Notes: generated from the sequence alone by a model not told the origin. Numbered from the stretch's first letter, positions 38,289 to 47,668 are shown. The stretch: DNA of 64,000 bases from Bradyrhizobium roseum (GCF_030413175.1 NZ_CP129212.1:4650001-4714000); one strand, 5' to 3'. A program made the numbers and translations.

Positions 38289-39104
38289 ATGGGAGGCCGA
38301 AAGCGCACCTGGGAGGCCATCAGCTTCGAAGTCGTCATGACGGCGATCGCACTGATCGCACTGATCGTCATCATCGCGCCGTCGCTCGTCGTTCTGATCG
38401 TCTCGTTCACCAACGGATTCTCGCTCAAATTTCCGCCGCCGGGCTATTCGGCGCGATGGTACGCCGAGCTGTGGAATGCGTGGCAACTGCATTTTGCTGC
38501 AAAGAACAGTTTTGTCGTCGCCATGTGGTCGACCGGCTTGTCGGTCGTTCTCGGCGTTGCCGCCGCATTGGCCATTGCGCGTTCGGCGACGCTCTCGGCG
38601 CGCGTTCTCGATTCACTTTTCATGTCGCCACTGGTGCTTCCCGCCCTTGCCTTCGGGCTATCCGCCTTGATGCTGTTTTCGCTGGTCGGCATGCCGGTGT
38701 CCGCACTGACCCTGGTCATAGGCCATACCGTGGTCTGCGTCCCCTATGTGGTTCGCAACACGGTGGCGGCGCTTGCCCAGCTCGAGCCGACATTGCTGGA
38801 AAGTTCAACCATCCTCGGCGCCAGCCGCTGGTACACCTTTCGACGGATCGTATTGCCGCTGATACGCCCGGGGGTCATCGCGGGCGGCTTCATTGCGTTC
38901 ATGTCTTCGTTCGACAATGTGCCCGTCTCCCTGTTCCTGCGCGATGCGGCAACCGACATGCTGCCGATCCGGATGTGGCAGGACCTCGAGGGCAAGCTCG
39001 ACGTGACGATCGCCGCATTGTCGGGCGTTCTGATCATCGCTACGGTGGCGCTGATGGCGATCATGGAGCGTGTCACCGGCCTGTCGAAGCGATTGACCAG
39101 CTGA
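38289..39104 (+). CDS. Polyamine-type ABC transporter permease 2 (PotC-like)
   Basis: 271 residues with about six hydrophobic helices. PotC-like features are SFTNGFSLKFPPPGYSARWYAELW before the second helix and the coupling loop ESSTILGASRWYTFRRIVLPLIRPGVIAGGFIAFMSSFDNVPVSLFL. Last gene of the importer; it ends 6 bp before the convergent HIUase-like gene. Confidence 0.93.
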   Translation: MGGRKRTWEAISFEVVMTAIALIALIVIIAPSLVVLIVSFTNGFSLKFPPPGYSARWYAELWNAWQLHFAAKNSFVVAMWSTGLSVVLGVAAALAIARSATLSARVLDSLFMSPLVLPALAFGLSALMLFSLVGMPVSALTLVIGHTVVCVPYVVRNTVAALAQLEPTLLESSTILGASRWYTFRRIVLPLIRPGVIAGGFIAFMSSFDNVPVSLFLRDAATDMLPIRMWQDLEGKLDVTIAALSGVLIIATVALMAIMERVTGLSKRLTS

Positions 39105-39110
39105 CGCGCC

Positions 39111-39452
39111 TCACGCGCCCCGAAACAGGGAATAGCCCCAGCGGGTGAACTTCATTGGCAGATGAAAATGCTCGTCCACCTCCTCAATCCTGAAACGGAA
39201 AGGCGCGACGGTGAGGAAACTGGCGCCGGCCCCGCCGGCGAAAAATTCGCCGAGGTGAAAGCGAACTTCGTATTCGCCGGCCTCGATGCCCGATCCGCCG
39301 ACGACCGGATCGTCGAGCTGGCCATTCGAACCAAGCCGGCCTTCGGCGATCCGCGTGGCTACGGGTTCGGTTCGCCATATCTCGACGCGCAAGCCCTGCG
39401 CGGGACGCCCGCTCGAGACATCGACTGCATGAATGGATATTCCGCCGGCCAT
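39111..39452 (-). CDS. 5-hydroxyisourate hydrolase-like protein (transthyretin-related)
   Basis: 113 residues, the normal size for the family. N-terminal GGISIHAVDVSSGRPAQGLRVEIWR contains the conserved histidine, and the C-terminus EEVDEHFHLPMKFTRWGYSLFRGA matches the H-x-P and Y-(S/T)-x-Y-R-G-S end, with YR-G-S changed to FR-G-A. HIUases open 5-hydroxyisourate in uric acid breakdown. Neither uricase nor OHCU decarboxylase is seen in the window, so it may act in a branch of purine or hydantoin metabolism or have a new substrate. The start at 39452 was chosen at the conserved N-terminus; it leaves 44 bp to the divergent MFS gene. Confidence 0.87.
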   Translation of the reverse strand: MAGGISIHAVDVSSGRPAQGLRVEIWRTEPVATRIAEGRLGSNGQLDDPVVGGSGIEAGEYEVRFHLGEFFAGGAGASFLTVAPFRFRIEEVDEHFHLPMKFTRWGYSLFRGA

Positions 39453-39496
39453 TTGTTCTCCTGCCCGTTGGTGTCCTGCCCACCAGGTCCGGGTGC

Positions 39497-40675
39497 ATGA
39501 TACACGCACCTGCGGCAGGTCGGCCAGCACTCCTGCCAGCACTCGCGGCCATGACGTGGCTGCAGGCCCTGGTGGCTCTGGCGCTGTTTGCGCCAGGTGC
39601 GGTCGCGCCTTCCGCCCATCTCGATATTGCCAGCCTTTCGATGTTTTCCACGGCGGTATTCGCCGTCGGCGTCGTCACGTCCTTTTGGACGGGTGGCCTG
39701 ATCAACCGACTCGGATCGCTGCGTATGGCAAGTCTTTGCGCCGGCGCGGTCGTCACCAGCATGGCGCTCGCAGCGTTCGGGTCGGGTTCTGCGCTGCTGT
39801 TGGCTGGGCTTTGTCTCGGCCTTGCGTTCGGTCCCGAGACGCCCGCCAGTACGGCATTGCTGGGCAGACTGGTTACCGATCAGCGACGGGCGCTGGTATT
39901 CTCGCTGCGCCAGACCGGCAACCAGATTGGCGCCGTCTGCGGCTCGCTTGCCCTGCCCGCGATCGCCATCTGGCTTGCGCCACAGTGGTCCTACGCAGCG
40001 GTAGCCGCCTGTGCCATCTGCGGGATCGTCGCATTCGAGTGGCTACGCCCCCGATACGAAGGCATGGCGCAAGCGCCGCCGCAACTCGGCATGCGTGCGC
40101 GACTGGCGTTGGTAAGCTCCGACCGCCGCATCGCAGCTCTTGCCGTGGCTTCGATGCCCTTCAGCGGAATGCAGCTTGCGCTCAACACTTATTTTGTCAC
40201 GCTCGGCGTCCGCGAAATCGGGCTCAGCCATCTCGAAGCCGGCGCGGCACTTGCCTGTGCGCAGGCCGGAGGTTTGCTGGGACGGCTCGGATGGGGATTT
40301 CTTGCGATGCGCATCGGGTCCGCAAGATTGGTTCTGATCGGCCTCGGGCTGGGAATGACCGCATGTGCGGCCACGTTCGGATTTTGCGGCGGTATACTCG
40401 GCAAATCGGGACAGTATGCGCTGGCTGCTGCATTCGGTGTTACGGCCAGCGGTTGGAACGGTGTATTCCTCGCGGAGGTCGCACGGCTTGCCCCGCAAGA
40501 CCGCATCGGCGAAACGACGGGAGCCGTGTTGACGGCTTCATATGCGGGCCTGTTGGCGACACCTGTCATCATTTCAACCATTGAGAGCTTCGCCGGCCTC
40601 GCCGGCGCATTTGTCAGCCTTGCCATCCTCGCTTTCAGCGGGACGGCAGCGCTCATCCGGGGAAACGCACAATGA
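39497..40675 (+). CDS. MFS transporter
   Basis: 392 residues with about twelve predicted membrane segments. Recognisable pieces are TGGLINRLGSLRMASLCAGA (loop 2-3), GPETPASTALLGRLVTDQRRALVFSLRQTGNQIGAVCGSLALPAIA (helix 4-5) and ALACAQAGGLLGRLGWGFLAMRIGS. The RQTGNQIG region resembles carriers of the nitrate/organic-anion branch. It overlaps the amidase start by 4 bp, so it probably imports that enzyme's substrate or exports its product. Confidence 0.88.
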   Translation: MIHAPAAGRPALLPALAAMTWLQALVALALFAPGAVAPSAHLDIASLSMFSTAVFAVGVVTSFWTGGLINRLGSLRMASLCAGAVVTSMALAAFGSGSALLLAGLCLGLAFGPETPASTALLGRLVTDQRRALVFSLRQTGNQIGAVCGSLALPAIAIWLAPQWSYAAVAACAICGIVAFEWLRPRYEGMAQAPPQLGMRARLALVSSDRRIAALAVASMPFSGMQLALNTYFVTLGVREIGLSHLEAGAALACAQAGGLLGRLGWGFLAMRIGSARLVLIGLGLGMTACAATFGFCGGILGKSGQYALAAAFGVTASGWNGVFLAEVARLAPQDRIGETTGAVLTASYAGLLATPVIISTIESFAGLAGAFVSLAILAFSGTAALIRGNAQ

Positions 40676-42024
40676 ATGCGCGAGAAATCGCGGCCACCGT
40701 CTCGGCAAGGAAAGCGTCAGCCGTGGAAACGGCCCGCGACGCCCTAGATCGCATTGCCGCGGCACAAGCGCTCAACGCGGTCGTGACCGTCAACGCCGAA
40801 GTCTCACTTGCGGAAGCGGCCATGATCGATCACCGCCTGCAAGGCGGTGAGCATATGCCGCTCGCCGGGGTCCCGATCGTCATCAAGGACAATATCTGGG
40901 TGGACGGCTGGCGGGTCACGCAAGGATCCCGGCTTTTCTCCGGCTTTGTGGCACCGCGTGACGCCATCGCCGTGGAGCGATTGAAAAGGGCGGGAGCTGT
41001 CGTGGTGGGCATGGGTGCCACGTCTGAATTCGCCAGCAAGGGCGTGACGACCTCGCCGCTGTTCGGGCCAACGCGGCATCCGCTTGATCCGGAGTTGACG
41101 CCGGGTGGTTCGTCGGGCGGCCCGGCAACGGCTGTCGCAGCGAACCTTGTACCGCTGGCGATCGGCACGGACGCCGGTGGCTCCAGCCGGCGCCCTCCGG
41201 CCCATGTCGGCGTGGTCGGCTTCAAGCCATCATATGGCGCCATTCCATATGGTCCCGGGTTCGCCGAGCCGTTCTTCGACATATCCGTGATCGCGCCCAT
41301 CGCACGAAACGTGGCCGATGCAGCGCTCGCATTCGAAACCATGGCGGGCCTCGATCCCCGTGATTCTGATTCCACCTGGGTTGAAAGCGGTGACGTCGAT
41401 CTGGCTGGCCTGCGTGTCGCATTCTCGCCGAAGCTGGGGCTCGACACACCCGTTGATCCGGCCATCGCCGGAAGGCTGGAGGTGCTCGTCGAACATCTCG
41501 GCACAAGAGGACAGCGAATTGTCCGTCGTGATCCGGTCTGGCCGCCCGGCGCGACCGAGGAAGCGCTGATGCCGCTGCAACATGCGGGACTCGCCGCGCT
41601 CTATGGTGCGGACTTCCAGCAAGACCCCGGACAATTTGATCCGGACGTGGCCAGACAGATCGAACGCGGTCTTGCCTTGCGTGGGCCCGAGGTGGCTGCC
41701 GGCCTTGGCGCAAGCGCTGCCATCAGAGCCGCGTTCGCTGAATTCTTTGGCGAGTTCGACCTTCTGCTGGCGCCGACCGTTCCCTGTGTTGCCTGGCCCC
41801 TGGTACAACTCGGCCCAAAAATGATCGACGGCACGGAAGTCGCCCCTCGGGCTCACGCCGTATTCACGCCTTTCGTCAATCACGCACGCCTACCGGCAAT
41901 TTCAATCCCCTGCGGCCACGACGCGAGTGGTCTTCCGTTCGGACTCCAGATCATCGCGCGAAGGGGACGAGACCGGATGTTGCTGCGTGCGACAATGCGC
42001 ATTGAGGCTGAGATACACCCATGA
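40672..42024 (+). CDS. Amidase signature family protein
   Basis: 450 residues, start overlapping the MFS stop by 4 bp. Catalytic elements: K in LAGVPIVIKDNIWVDGWRVTQGSRLFSG, serines in LTPGGSSGGPATAVAANLVPLAIGTDAGGSSRRPPAHVGVVG. The SRRP after DAGGS is a variant of the usual SIRxP. The protein resembles the glutamyl-tRNA amidase/AtzE-AtzF branch without the allophanate C-terminal domain. It is different enough from the amidase at 33764-35152 to be a separate acquisition. The tight link to an MFS carrier and a HIUase-like gene suggests an amide or ureide substrate. Confidence 0.9.
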   Translation: MNAREIAATVSARKASAVETARDALDRIAAAQALNAVVTVNAEVSLAEAAMIDHRLQGGEHMPLAGVPIVIKDNIWVDGWRVTQGSRLFSGFVAPRDAIAVERLKRAGAVVVGMGATSEFASKGVTTSPLFGPTRHPLDPELTPGGSSGGPATAVAANLVPLAIGTDAGGSSRRPPAHVGVVGFKPSYGAIPYGPGFAEPFFDISVIAPIARNVADAALAFETMAGLDPRDSDSTWVESGDVDLAGLRVAFSPKLGLDTPVDPAIAGRLEVLVEHLGTRGQRIVRRDPVWPPGATEEALMPLQHAGLAALYGADFQQDPGQFDPDVARQIERGLALRGPEVAAGLGASAAIRAAFAEFFGEFDLLLAPTVPCVAWPLVQLGPKMIDGTEVAPRAHAVFTPFVNHARLPAISIPCGHDASGLPFGLQIIARRGRDRMLLRATMRIEAEIHP

Positions 42025-42485
42025 CCGCTCACGCGTCTCGCATGCTATCCCGATTGGCGCACTGGATGTCGCACGACCTTCTTGTCCCCCCGGTGCACAT
42101 GCCGGGCTTAACTGAATGAAGAAATTGAAGGCTCGGCTCCATCCATCGTTTAACAAATTCGAGCTGGTGGTTCATCACAGTGGTTTTGAACCTTGGGCGG
42201 AGCGCCGGCGCCGATCAATCAAGTGCGGTGAATAGAGATTTGGAAAGCGCGCGCCAAGCGAGGCGCTGGTTCCGCATCCTTGTCGATCGATCGGTCTTTT
42301 GTCCCATCATTACACACGCCGTCGCCGGTCACGGCATCGAGGTTTCAGCAAAGGAGGCACGCGTCGCAATACCTTTATACAACATCAACTCATATCTATA
42401 CTTACATTACTGTGCATTTTAAAGGATTTATATTATAGTTTGGATAATCTATACTTCTATGCTTGGCAATTACGGGAGCATCACG
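42025..42485 (+). promoter_or_regulatory. Intergenic region with A/T-rich promoter of the DUF1028 gene
   Basis: About 460 bp without a convincing gene; short frames lack family features. The last 110 bp (42375-42470) are much richer in A and T than anything nearby and contain TATATTATAG, a good -10-like element about 45 bp before the DUF1028 start. The rest holds nothing I recognise. Confidence 0.4.
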
Positions 42486-43139
42486 ATGACTTATTCCATC
42501 TCGGCACGGTGCCCGGAGAGCGGCGCGTTCGGCATCGCCATCACCTCGTCCAGCATCGCGGTGCCGGCGCGCTGCGCATGGGTGGGGCCGCTGGGCGTCG
42601 TGGTATCGCAAAATGTCACCGACCCGGCGCTCGGCCCGGCCGGCCTCGCGCTGCTCCGCCACGGCCTCGGCGCCGGTGCTGTCGTCAACAACCTCATGCT
42701 CGGCACGCCGCAACCGACGTGGCGGCAGGTCGGCGTGATCGACCGCTACGGCCAGGTGGCCTGGCATTCGGGCGCCCAGGCCTTGCCGACCGTCGCGATC
42801 GCCGAAGGCGCCGGTTGCCTTGCGCTCGGCAACCTGCTTGCCGACGAGAAAGTGCCGAGCACAATGATCGCGCGTTTCGAAGCGACGGCCGGACAGCCGT
42901 TGGCGGAGCGATTGATGTCGGCGCTCGAAGCCGGCCTCGATGCCGGCGGGGAAACGGACGACGAGCATGCCGCGGGTCTGCATGTGGCTCATATCTTCGA
43001 CTGGCCGGTGGTCGACCTGCGGGTCGACTGGCACGACGCGCCGATCGGCGAATTGCGCGCGCTGTGGGAGCGCTACCGGCCGCAGCAGAAGGACTATGTC
43101 GCGCGGGCGATGAATCCGGGCGCCGCGCCGTCGTTCTAG
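42486..43139 (+). CDS. DUF1028 family protein (Ntn-hydrolase-like)
   Basis: 217 residues beginning MTYSISARCPESGAFGIAITSSSIAVPARCAWVGPLGVVVSQNVTDP, the conserved N-terminus of DUF1028. Start at 42486 is supported by GGGAG 8 bp upstream. LRHGLGAGAVVNNLM and GWHSG-like segments follow, then the WPVVDLRVDWHDAPIGELRALWERY tail. DUF1028 proteins have an Ntn-hydrolase-type fold and often sit beside RidA and peptide or amine catabolic genes; their reaction is not settled. It converges with a polyamine-type ABC operon whose far end carries a RidA gene, matching that association. Confidence 0.88.
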   Translation: MTYSISARCPESGAFGIAITSSSIAVPARCAWVGPLGVVVSQNVTDPALGPAGLALLRHGLGAGAVVNNLMLGTPQPTWRQVGVIDRYGQVAWHSGAQALPTVAIAEGAGCLALGNLLADEKVPSTMIARFEATAGQPLAERLMSALEAGLDAGGETDDEHAAGLHVAHIFDWPVVDLRVDWHDAPIGELRALWERYRPQQKDYVARAMNPGAAPSF

Positions 43140-43150
43140 GCGTGCGCGCC

Positions 43151-44299
43151 TCACGGCGCGTCGCCCGGCGGAAAGGCCACGATGTCCTCGGAGCAGATGG
43201 TCAGTCCGGCCCCGGCTCCGACCGGACAGGAGGACAGCGCGGCAATGCCGGGCACCCGCACCAGGATAGGCGCATCCGAGACGCCGGGCGCGTCGATCAG
43301 GAGATCGACATGGCCGCCCTGGAACACCTGCGTCGTCACGGTACCCGACAACGATCCTGACGCACCCTGCGCTGTCACCGACAGATGCTCCGGCCGCGCG
43401 AATACATCGACGGCCTCCCCGATCGCGACGGCCGCGATCGGCGCCGCAGGAACACGGGCGCTGATATCGCCGATCGAAACCACCGCGACCTCACCGCGCC
43501 GCTCGACGAGCCGGCCATTGAGAACATTGGCATCACCGACAAAGGAGGCGACGAAGCGATCGGCCGGCCTGCGATAGACGTCATCGGGGGCTGCGATCTG
43601 GCGGATACGTCCGGCCGACATCACCGCGATACGGTCCGACATCGACAGCGCCTCGCCCTGATCATGCGTGACGAAGATCGTGGTGACGCCGAGTTCGCGC
43701 TGGATCTGCTTGAGTTCGACCTGCATCGAGCCACGGAGGTTCTTGTCGAGCGCCGAGAACGGCTCGTCGAGCAGCAGCACCTTCGGCTTGATGACGAGCG
43801 CACGCGCGAGCGCGACACGCTGCTGCTGGCCACCGGACAATTGCCGCGGCTTTCGGTCCGCGAAGCCGGTGAGCTTGACCAGGGCCAGCGCGTCATCGAC
43901 CCGGCGTACGATCTCCTTCTTGTCGACGCCGCGGGTCTTCAGGCCATAGGCGATGTTGCCGGCGACGCTCATATGCGGGAACAGCGCGTAATTCTGGAAC
44001 ACGATGCCGATCTCGCGCCTGTGCGCGGGGGTCTCGGTGACCAGATCGCCGTCGATGAAGATCTCGCCGTTATCGGCCTCTAGAAAGCCGGCGACCAGAT
44101 TGAGCAGCGTCGTCTTGCCGCAGCCGGACGGTCCGAGCAGGGTCATGAACTCGCACGGCCGGATCTTGAGCCAGGCCTCGTGCAGCGCAACGGAATCGCC
44201 AAAGCGCTTGGTGACGCCGTCGAGCTGCACGGCCGGCCGGACCTTCTCGCCGGCCGCGGACTGCGTGTTTGCCGTCAACGGATCAGTGCGCATCAACAT
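43151..44299 (-). CDS. Polyamine-type ABC transporter ATP-binding protein (PotA-like)
   Basis: 382 residues; starts at 44299 or two codons later (44293). Walker A GPSGCGKTT, VFQNYALFPHMSVAGNIAYGL, signature LSGGQQQRVALARAL, Walker B LLLDEPFSALDKNLRGSM, H-loop FVTHDQGEALSMSDR, and a C-terminal TOBE domain. Last gene of a second complete PotABCD-type importer; overlaps the second permease gene by 17 bp. Not a recent duplicate of the ATPase at 35238-36332: the sequences differ throughout. Confidence 0.94.
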   Translation of the reverse strand: MLMRTDPLTANTQSAAGEKVRPAVQLDGVTKRFGDSVALHEAWLKIRPCEFMTLLGPSGCGKTTLLNLVAGFLEADNGEIFIDGDLVTETPAHRREIGIVFQNYALFPHMSVAGNIAYGLKTRGVDKKEIVRRVDDALALVKLTGFADRKPRQLSGGQQQRVALARALVIKPKVLLLDEPFSALDKNLRGSMQVELKQIQRELGVTTIFVTHDQGEALSMSDRIAVMSAGRIRQIAAPDDVYRRPADRFVASFVGDANVLNGRLVERRGEVAVVSIGDISARVPAAPIAAVAIGEAVDVFARPEHLSVTAQGASGSLSGTVTTQVFQGGHVDLLIDAPGVSDAPILVRVPGIAALSSCPVGAGAGLTICSEDIVAFPPGDAP

Positions 44300-45098
44300 T
44301 CAGGATTTTCCCGAGGCCCAGGAAGGAATTGGCGACCGTGAGCAAGGTCGCGGTCACGACGATGTAGATGACCGACAATGCGGCCAGCGTAGGATCTGCG
44401 AATTCGCGAACGTAATTGTACATCGCGACCGGCAGCGTCTGCGTCGCCTGGCTGCTGACGAACAACGTCGCGGTGAATTCGTTGAACGACAGGATCGCCG
44501 CGAACAGCCAGCCGCTCAGAAGCCCGGGGATCAAAAGCGGGATCGTCACCGTGAACAGGATACGCAGCGGCGTGGCGCCCAGACTGGACGCCGCCAGTTC
44601 CAGCCTCGTGTCGAGATTCTGCAGCGAAATGTAGGTACTGCGCATCACGAAGGGCAGCACCATCACCACATGCGCGAAGATGACGAGCGGAAAGCCGCGG
44701 CCGACATTGGTCTGCGATGCAAGGATCAGCATGCCAAGGCCGATGGTGTAATGCGGAATGATCAGCGGCGACAGCAAGATGCCTTCGAGCAGGTCTCGGA
44801 GCACGAATTGATAGCGGTGAATCGCGCAGGCGAAGGCCGAGCCGATCAGCAGCGCGATACTCGACGCCCATACCGTCACCGTCAGGCCGTTCCAGAAGCC
44901 CTTGGCGAAATCGGCATAGGAAAACGCCCGCCAGAACCAGCGCAGCGACCAGGACTGCGGCGGAAACTGCAGGATCGCGCGGTCATTGAAGGCCGAGATC
45001 GCAACCACGACGCCGGGCAGCAGCACGAACAGCAGGATAGCGGCGACGACGGCGCGGCCGGACCATCGCAGCAGCATGGCGCCGGGAGACCGCCTCAT
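44283..45098 (-). CDS. Polyamine-type ABC transporter permease (PotC-like)
   Basis: 271 residues, about six hydrophobic helices. Features: AISAFNDRAILQFPPQSWSLRWFWRAF before helix 2 and the coupling loop ELAASSLGATPLRILFTVTIPLLIPGLLSGWLFAAILSFNEFTATLF. Overlaps the other permease gene by 4 bp, so heterodimer formation is expected. Confidence 0.93.
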   Translation of the reverse strand: MRRSPGAMLLRWSGRAVVAAILLFVLLPGVVVAISAFNDRAILQFPPQSWSLRWFWRAFSYADFAKGFWNGLTVTVWASSIALLIGSAFACAIHRYQFVLRDLLEGILLSPLIIPHYTIGLGMLILASQTNVGRGFPLVIFAHVVMVLPFVMRSTYISLQNLDTRLELAASSLGATPLRILFTVTIPLLIPGLLSGWLFAAILSFNEFTATLFVSSQATQTLPVAMYNYVREFADPTLAALSVIYIVVTATLLTVANSFLGLGKILNVDAH

Positions 45099-45949
45099 GT
45101 CGTTCCCGCCATGCGTTCGAGCGGGCTGGCGGCCTTCTTCAGCAACGCGATCACGGCGAGCGACAATGCGAGGCCGACGATGGAGAGGCTGGCGGCGAAC
45201 GGGAAATTGAACGACGAGAAGCCGAGTTGATAGATCAGCGTCGACACCGTGCTGACACGGCCGCCGCCGATCAACTGCGGTGTCGCGAAGGCGCTGAACG
45301 TCCAGGCGAAGGCGGTGGAAAAGCCGGCGACGACGCCGGGCATCGACAGCGGCAGCGTGATCGTCATGAAAATCCGTATCGGTCCGGCGCCGAGGCTCTC
45401 GGCGGCCTTTTCGTAATTGCGGTCGATATGCGACAGCGCCGCCGCCAGCATGATCACCATGATCGGCATGGTCACATGCACCAGCGCCGCGATCACCCCG
45501 CCGGCGGTGAACATCATCTGCACCGGTCGATCCAGCAGGCCTAGCTTGAGCAGCACCGTATTCAGGAAGCCGTTATTGCCGAGCACGATCATCCAGGAAT
45601 AGGTCCGCACCACCTCCCCCAGAAACAGCGGCGTGACCGAGACGATCAGGATGAACGAGCGCAGCGCCGGGCTAGAGGTACGCACCAGCGCATAGGCTAG
45701 CGGATAGGCCAGAAACAGCGTGAAGACCGCCGTCTCGAAACATATCAGCACCGTGTTCCAGAATGCCATGGCGTAGAGCGGCCGCAACATGGCTTCGAAA
45801 TTTGCCCAGGTGAATCCGCCGACTTCGAGGGTGCCGGGAACGTAAGTCCGTACGCTGTACTGGAACACGGCCAGCATCGCAGCAAGCAGCCCCATCGCGA
45901 CGAGGCCGGCCGGCGAAACAAACCATCCCAGAAACGGACGTGTGTTCAT
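45095..45949 (-). CDS. Polyamine-type ABC transporter permease (PotB-like)
   Basis: 284 residues from the ATG at 45949, where the membrane protein proper begins (MNTRPFLGWFVSPAGLVAMGLLAAMLAVFQYSV). Coupling loop EKAAESLGAGPIRIFMTITLPLSMPGVVAGFSTAFAWTFSAFATPQLIGGG is the PotB type. It lies 82 bp after the binding-protein gene. Confidence 0.92.
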   Translation of the reverse strand: MNTRPFLGWFVSPAGLVAMGLLAAMLAVFQYSVRTYVPGTLEVGGFTWANFEAMLRPLYAMAFWNTVLICFETAVFTLFLAYPLAYALVRTSSPALRSFILIVSVTPLFLGEVVRTYSWMIVLGNNGFLNTVLLKLGLLDRPVQMMFTAGGVIAALVHVTMPIMVIMLAAALSHIDRNYEKAAESLGAGPIRIFMTITLPLSMPGVVAGFSTAFAWTFSAFATPQLIGGGRVSTVSTLIYQLGFSSFNFPFAASLSIVGLALSLAVIALLKKAASPLERMAGTT

Positions 45950-46031
45950 GGACAAACTCGGCGGTGACAGGCCCGGATCAGAACGATGGATCGCGATCCG
46001 GCGGCGCCGGCCGGATCGCGACCCGGATCGT

Positions 46032-47069
46032 TCAGGGGGCCATGATGTTTTCGGTGAACCACTTGCGCCAAATGGCGGTCTTCTCGGCGCGCAGCTTGGC
46101 ATCGATCACCAGGGACTGCTTCGCCCACTGATCCGGCGTCGAGAACACGCCCGGCAGCGCCGCGATTTCGGGCTTGAGCTTGGCGTTGTCGACCACCGGG
46201 CTGCCCTTCTTCAGTTCAGCGATCCTGGCCTGCACGTCGGGATCGAGGGCCATGTTCATGAACTTGTAGGCCAGTTCCGCCTTGGCCGAGCCCTTGGTGA
46301 TGCCCATGGTATCGACGCCAAGCACCGCACCTTCCTTCGGGATCGCGAGCTTGATCGGCACGCCCTGCCCCTGCATGTAATAGGCGTTCATCGACAGCAC
46401 GACCTGCACCGGGGTCTCACCCGTTGCGAACAATTGCTGGCTGTTGGCGTCGTTGGTGTAGAACGCCTTGTAGTTCGACTTCAGCGCCTTCATCTTGGCT
46501 TCGCCGACTTCCCAGTTCGCAGCATCACCTCCCGACAATTTCGCCGCCACGACCATCACATGGCTCGGATCGAAATCGGGCGAAGCGACCATGCCCTTGA
46601 GCGCCGGATTCCACAGGCCTTCCCAGCTCTCGAAGCTGACGCCCTTGGGCAGCCGGTCGGGCAGATAGCCGATGGTGTAGACGTAGGCCCAGGCGCCGAT
46701 GTGGTAGGGACTGATCTTGGCCTGCGCGACCAGATGGCCGGCGTTCGGAATCTTCACCATGTCGAGTTTCTCGAACAGATTGTCGTTGGCGTAGAGCCAG
46801 CCGACATGGGCCGTCGTGAAGGTGACGTCGCTCTCGGGCTTGGCGGCAGCAAGCTTGGCTTGATTCAGACGGTCGATCGTACCGCCGGTGATGTATTCGA
46901 CCTTCACGCCGGTCTCGGCGGTGAATTTCTTCGCGATCGCTTCATCGATCAGATCGCGGAAACTTCCACCCCAGGTGCTGACCACCAGCTTCTCCTGTGC
47001 GGTAGCCTGCCCGCCGATCGCAAGCGTCGACAGCAACATCAGTGCAGTAAACTTCAAGGCGCGCTTCAT
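46032..47069 (-). CDS. ABC transporter substrate-binding protein, family 1 (polyamine type)
   Basis: 345 residues with a clean signal peptide (MKRALKFTALMLLSTLAIGGQATAQ). The mature start EKLVVSTWGGSFRDLIDEAIAKKFTAETGVKVEYITGG is typical of PotD/F-like receptors. WEGLWNPALKGMVASP and NAYYMQGQGVPIKLAIPKEGAVLGVDTMGI are conserved pieces. First gene of the importer, 177 bp downstream of the RidA-like gene; it may have its own promoter there. Confidence 0.92.
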   Translation of the reverse strand: MKRALKFTALMLLSTLAIGGQATAQEKLVVSTWGGSFRDLIDEAIAKKFTAETGVKVEYITGGTIDRLNQAKLAAAKPESDVTFTTAHVGWLYANDNLFEKLDMVKIPNAGHLVAQAKISPYHIGAWAYVYTIGYLPDRLPKGVSFESWEGLWNPALKGMVASPDFDPSHVMVVAAKLSGGDAANWEVGEAKMKALKSNYKAFYTNDANSQQLFATGETPVQVVLSMNAYYMQGQGVPIKLAIPKEGAVLGVDTMGITKGSAKAELAYKFMNMALDPDVQARIAELKKGSPVVDNAKLKPEIAALPGVFSTPDQWAKQSLVIDAKLRAEKTAIWRKWFTENIMAP

Positions 47070-47246
47070 CTCGAAACCTCACTGGGATTAGGACGTGGAA
47101 ATAAAAGCAAGGATCATGCCAAACAGGCGAATTTATCGAGATTTTTCAAGTGCTTATAGGGCGCGCCACGTCGTCGATCATCCTCTCGGAAGATCGCGCG
47201 CGAGAACGATCGCATTTGCCGTTCGGTGTCGACAACCGGCGCGGAG

Positions 47247-47657
47247 CTAAGCCGGAATTTCCGCAATGATATCGATTTCCATCAGGTATTCCGGCTTGGC
47301 GAGGCCCTGGACGATGATCCCGGTCGAAACCGGATAGACGCCCTTCAACCATTTGCCGACGACGCGATAGACCGGCTCGCGATAGGCGCGATCGGTGATG
47401 TAGATGACGATCTTCACCACGTCCTGCAGCGACGAACCTGCCTCTTCCAACAGCACCTTGGCGCAAGCCATGGCATTCTCGGTCTGCGCCGCGGCATCGC
47501 CGATGCCGACGATCTTGCCGTCGAGATCCATTGCGGTCTGGCCGCGCACATAGACGGTGTTGTTGGCGCGCACGACCATGCATACGTCGTTATCGAGCGA
47601 CTGCTCCGGGTAGGCCTCCCGGGTGTTGAACTTGCGGAAACGCTGATGGGTGGTCAT
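47247..47657 (-). CDS. RidA-like (YjgF/Rid) protein without the usual catalytic arginine
   Basis: 136 residues from the ATG at 47657. Rid-family landmarks: VYVRGQTAMDLDGKIVGIGDAAAQTENAMACAKVLLEEAGSSLQDVVKIVIYITDRAYREPVYRVVGKWL and a final YLMEIDIIAEI strand. In RidA proper, an arginine in a P-x-R-(S/T) stretch binds the imine intermediate; here that place reads YPVSTGIIVQGL, with no arginine, which points to one of the Rid subfamilies outside RidA. Location 11 bp after the flavin-reductase gene ties it to the monooxygenase pathway. Confidence 0.87.
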   Translation of the reverse strand: MTTHQRFRKFNTREAYPEQSLDNDVCMVVRANNTVYVRGQTAMDLDGKIVGIGDAAAQTENAMACAKVLLEEAGSSLQDVVKIVIYITDRAYREPVYRVVGKWLKGVYPVSTGIIVQGLAKPEYLMEIDIIAEIPA

Positions 47658-47668
47658 GGGTCGGATCC

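Noticed and set aside
27281..42024. Complete purine/allantoin degradation pathway
   Set aside because: HIUase-like, hydantoinase and amidase genes are present, but uricase, OHCU decarboxylase and a typical allantoate pathway are not seen in the window.
35238..47069. Recent duplication of the polyamine-type ABC operon
   Set aside because: The two operons differ in gene order and throughout their sequences, so they are separate members of one family.
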